Assembly (NCBI GenBank): GCA_012728505.1
Contig: JAAYEY010000016.1
Coordinates: forward strand, 1 to 6,334
Direction of reading: 5' to 3'
From: Synergistaceae bacterium
GTDB lineage: Bacteria > Synergistota > Synergistia > Synergistales > Synergistaceae
DNA: 6,334 nucleotides
The position numbers were made by a program, and so were the translations under genes. Positions 6,184-6,334 of this stretch are shown here, piece by piece (within the stretch, counting starts at the first letter, position 1; the number at the start of each line of letters is the position of its first letter). The notes under the pieces are model-generated. The model searched no databases. It saw only the letters and a list, made by a program, of their open reading frames with translations, and was not told the origin of the DNA.

Positions 6184-6199
6184 CTGTATCATCATACAG
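6184..6199. promoter_or_regulatory. 16-bp palindrome CTGTATCATCATACAG (operator-like; fits CTGT-N8-ACAG)
   Basis: Perfect 6-bp arms CTGTAT/ATACAG flank CATC. It ends 40 nt before the start codon at 6240, where a repressor would block transcription. The form CTGT-N8-ACAG is the one recognised by LexA in Escherichia coli and relatives. LexA sites differ between phyla, so this match does not identify the regulator. Confidence 0.45.
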
Positions 6200-6225
6200 A
6201 GTAAAACCAGCAAACATTTATGAAG

Positions 6226-6231
6226 AGGAGG
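6226..6231 (+). promoter_or_regulatory. Ribosome binding site of the flavodiiron-type gene
   Basis: AGGAGG within AAGAGGAGG (6223-6231), 8 nt before the ATG at 6240. It supports the start of the partial plus-strand gene. Confidence 0.85.
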
Positions 6232-6239
6232 CATTACAA

Positions 6240-6334
6240 ATGCAGAAAGCCATAAAGATAACTGATGAAATATACTGGATAGGCGGCAATGACCGTGAAA
6301 CAGATCTCTTTGAAGGCCTTTGGACACTTCCTAA
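6240..6334 (+). CDS. Probable flavodiiron protein (FprA/ROO-type A-flavoprotein), N-terminal fragment
   Basis: Only 31 complete codons are inside the window and the frame runs off the right edge. The translation begins MQKAIKITDEIYWIGGNDRE and continues TDLFEGLWTLP. The pattern of ITDxIYWIG, then NDR, then LFEG, then a Trp-x-x-Pro is what I know from the first beta-strands of flavodiiron proteins, before the metallo-beta-lactamase-like di-iron domain. Such enzymes reduce O2 or NO in the cytoplasm of anaerobes. The diagnostic iron-binding HxExD motif and the flavodoxin domain lie beyond the window, so this rests on a short N-terminal resemblance. Another metallo-beta-lactamase-fold protein is the main alternative. 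The start is well supported by the AGGAGG 8 nt upstream. It is transcribed divergently from the methylmalonyl-CoA operon. Confidence 0.75.
   Translation, partial: MQKAIKITDEIYWIGGNDRETDLFEGLWTLP

Larger units (their letters stand above)
5813..6239. other. AT-rich divergent intergenic region
   Basis: This 427-nt stretch separates the minus-strand operon from the plus-strand flavodiiron-type gene. It is visibly richer in A and T than the flanking genes. I see no open frame of useful length with a ribosome binding site in either direction, and no tRNA. It carries the operon promoter, a leader hairpin, candidate plus-strand promoters and several short inverted and direct repeats, each listed separately. 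It is best read as a two-way control region. Confidence 0.8.

Overview
This window holds a seven-gene cluster on the minus strand that encodes the methylmalonyl-CoA branch of succinate/propionate metabolism. A divergent gene begins at the right edge on the plus strand. The organism looks like a strictly anaerobic fermentative bacterium. A split, B12-dependent methylmalonyl-CoA mutase, a methylmalonyl-CoA epimerase and a membrane-bound, biotin-dependent, Na+-pumping decarboxylase together are typical of succinate-decarboxylating or amino-acid-fermenting anaerobes such as Veillonella, Propionigenium and Synergistota. The flavodiiron-type neighbour also fits an anaerobe. I lean towards Synergistota from the feel of the proteins and the gene order, but this is an impression, not a search result.

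Layout in transcription order on the minus strand: mutase catalytic subunit (5797-4118, GTG start), mutase cobalamin-binding subunit (4084-3671), epimerase (3667-3266), a strong hairpin (3253-3216), carboxyltransferase alpha subunit (3169-1610), small membrane-anchor delta/gamma-type subunit (1596-1207), biotin carrier subunit (1166-780), and the membrane beta subunit (743 to beyond position 1, so truncated by the window). The beta subunit is clearly coding although it has no stop inside the window. Almost every gene has an AAGGAGG-like ribosome binding site 7-10 nt before its start. The mmdD gene is the exception, with a run of seven G.

How the genes work together: succinyl-CoA is rearranged by the two-part mutase to (R)-methylmalonyl-CoA and epimerised to (S)-methylmalonyl-CoA. 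It is then decarboxylated to propionyl-CoA: the alpha subunit moves the carboxyl group to biotin on the carrier, and the beta subunit releases CO2 while exporting Na+. The cell thereby stores decarboxylation energy as a sodium gradient.

The 5813-6239 region is a 427-nt AT-rich divergent intergenic stretch. It holds a good sigma70-type promoter for the operon (TTGCAA - 17 nt - GATAAT, minus strand), a leader hairpin, several short inverted and direct repeats, and weaker plus-strand promoter candidates. At 6240 a plus-strand gene starts whose first 31 residues resemble the N-terminus of flavodiiron proteins (FprA/ROO family). A perfect 16-bp palindrome, CTGTATCATCATACAG, lies between its likely promoter and start.

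I found no mobile element, CRISPR array, tRNA or rRNA. I see no undescribed multi-gene system here. The points worth a second look are regulatory: the intra-operon hairpin, the G7 ribosome binding site, and the palindromes in the divergent intergenic region.
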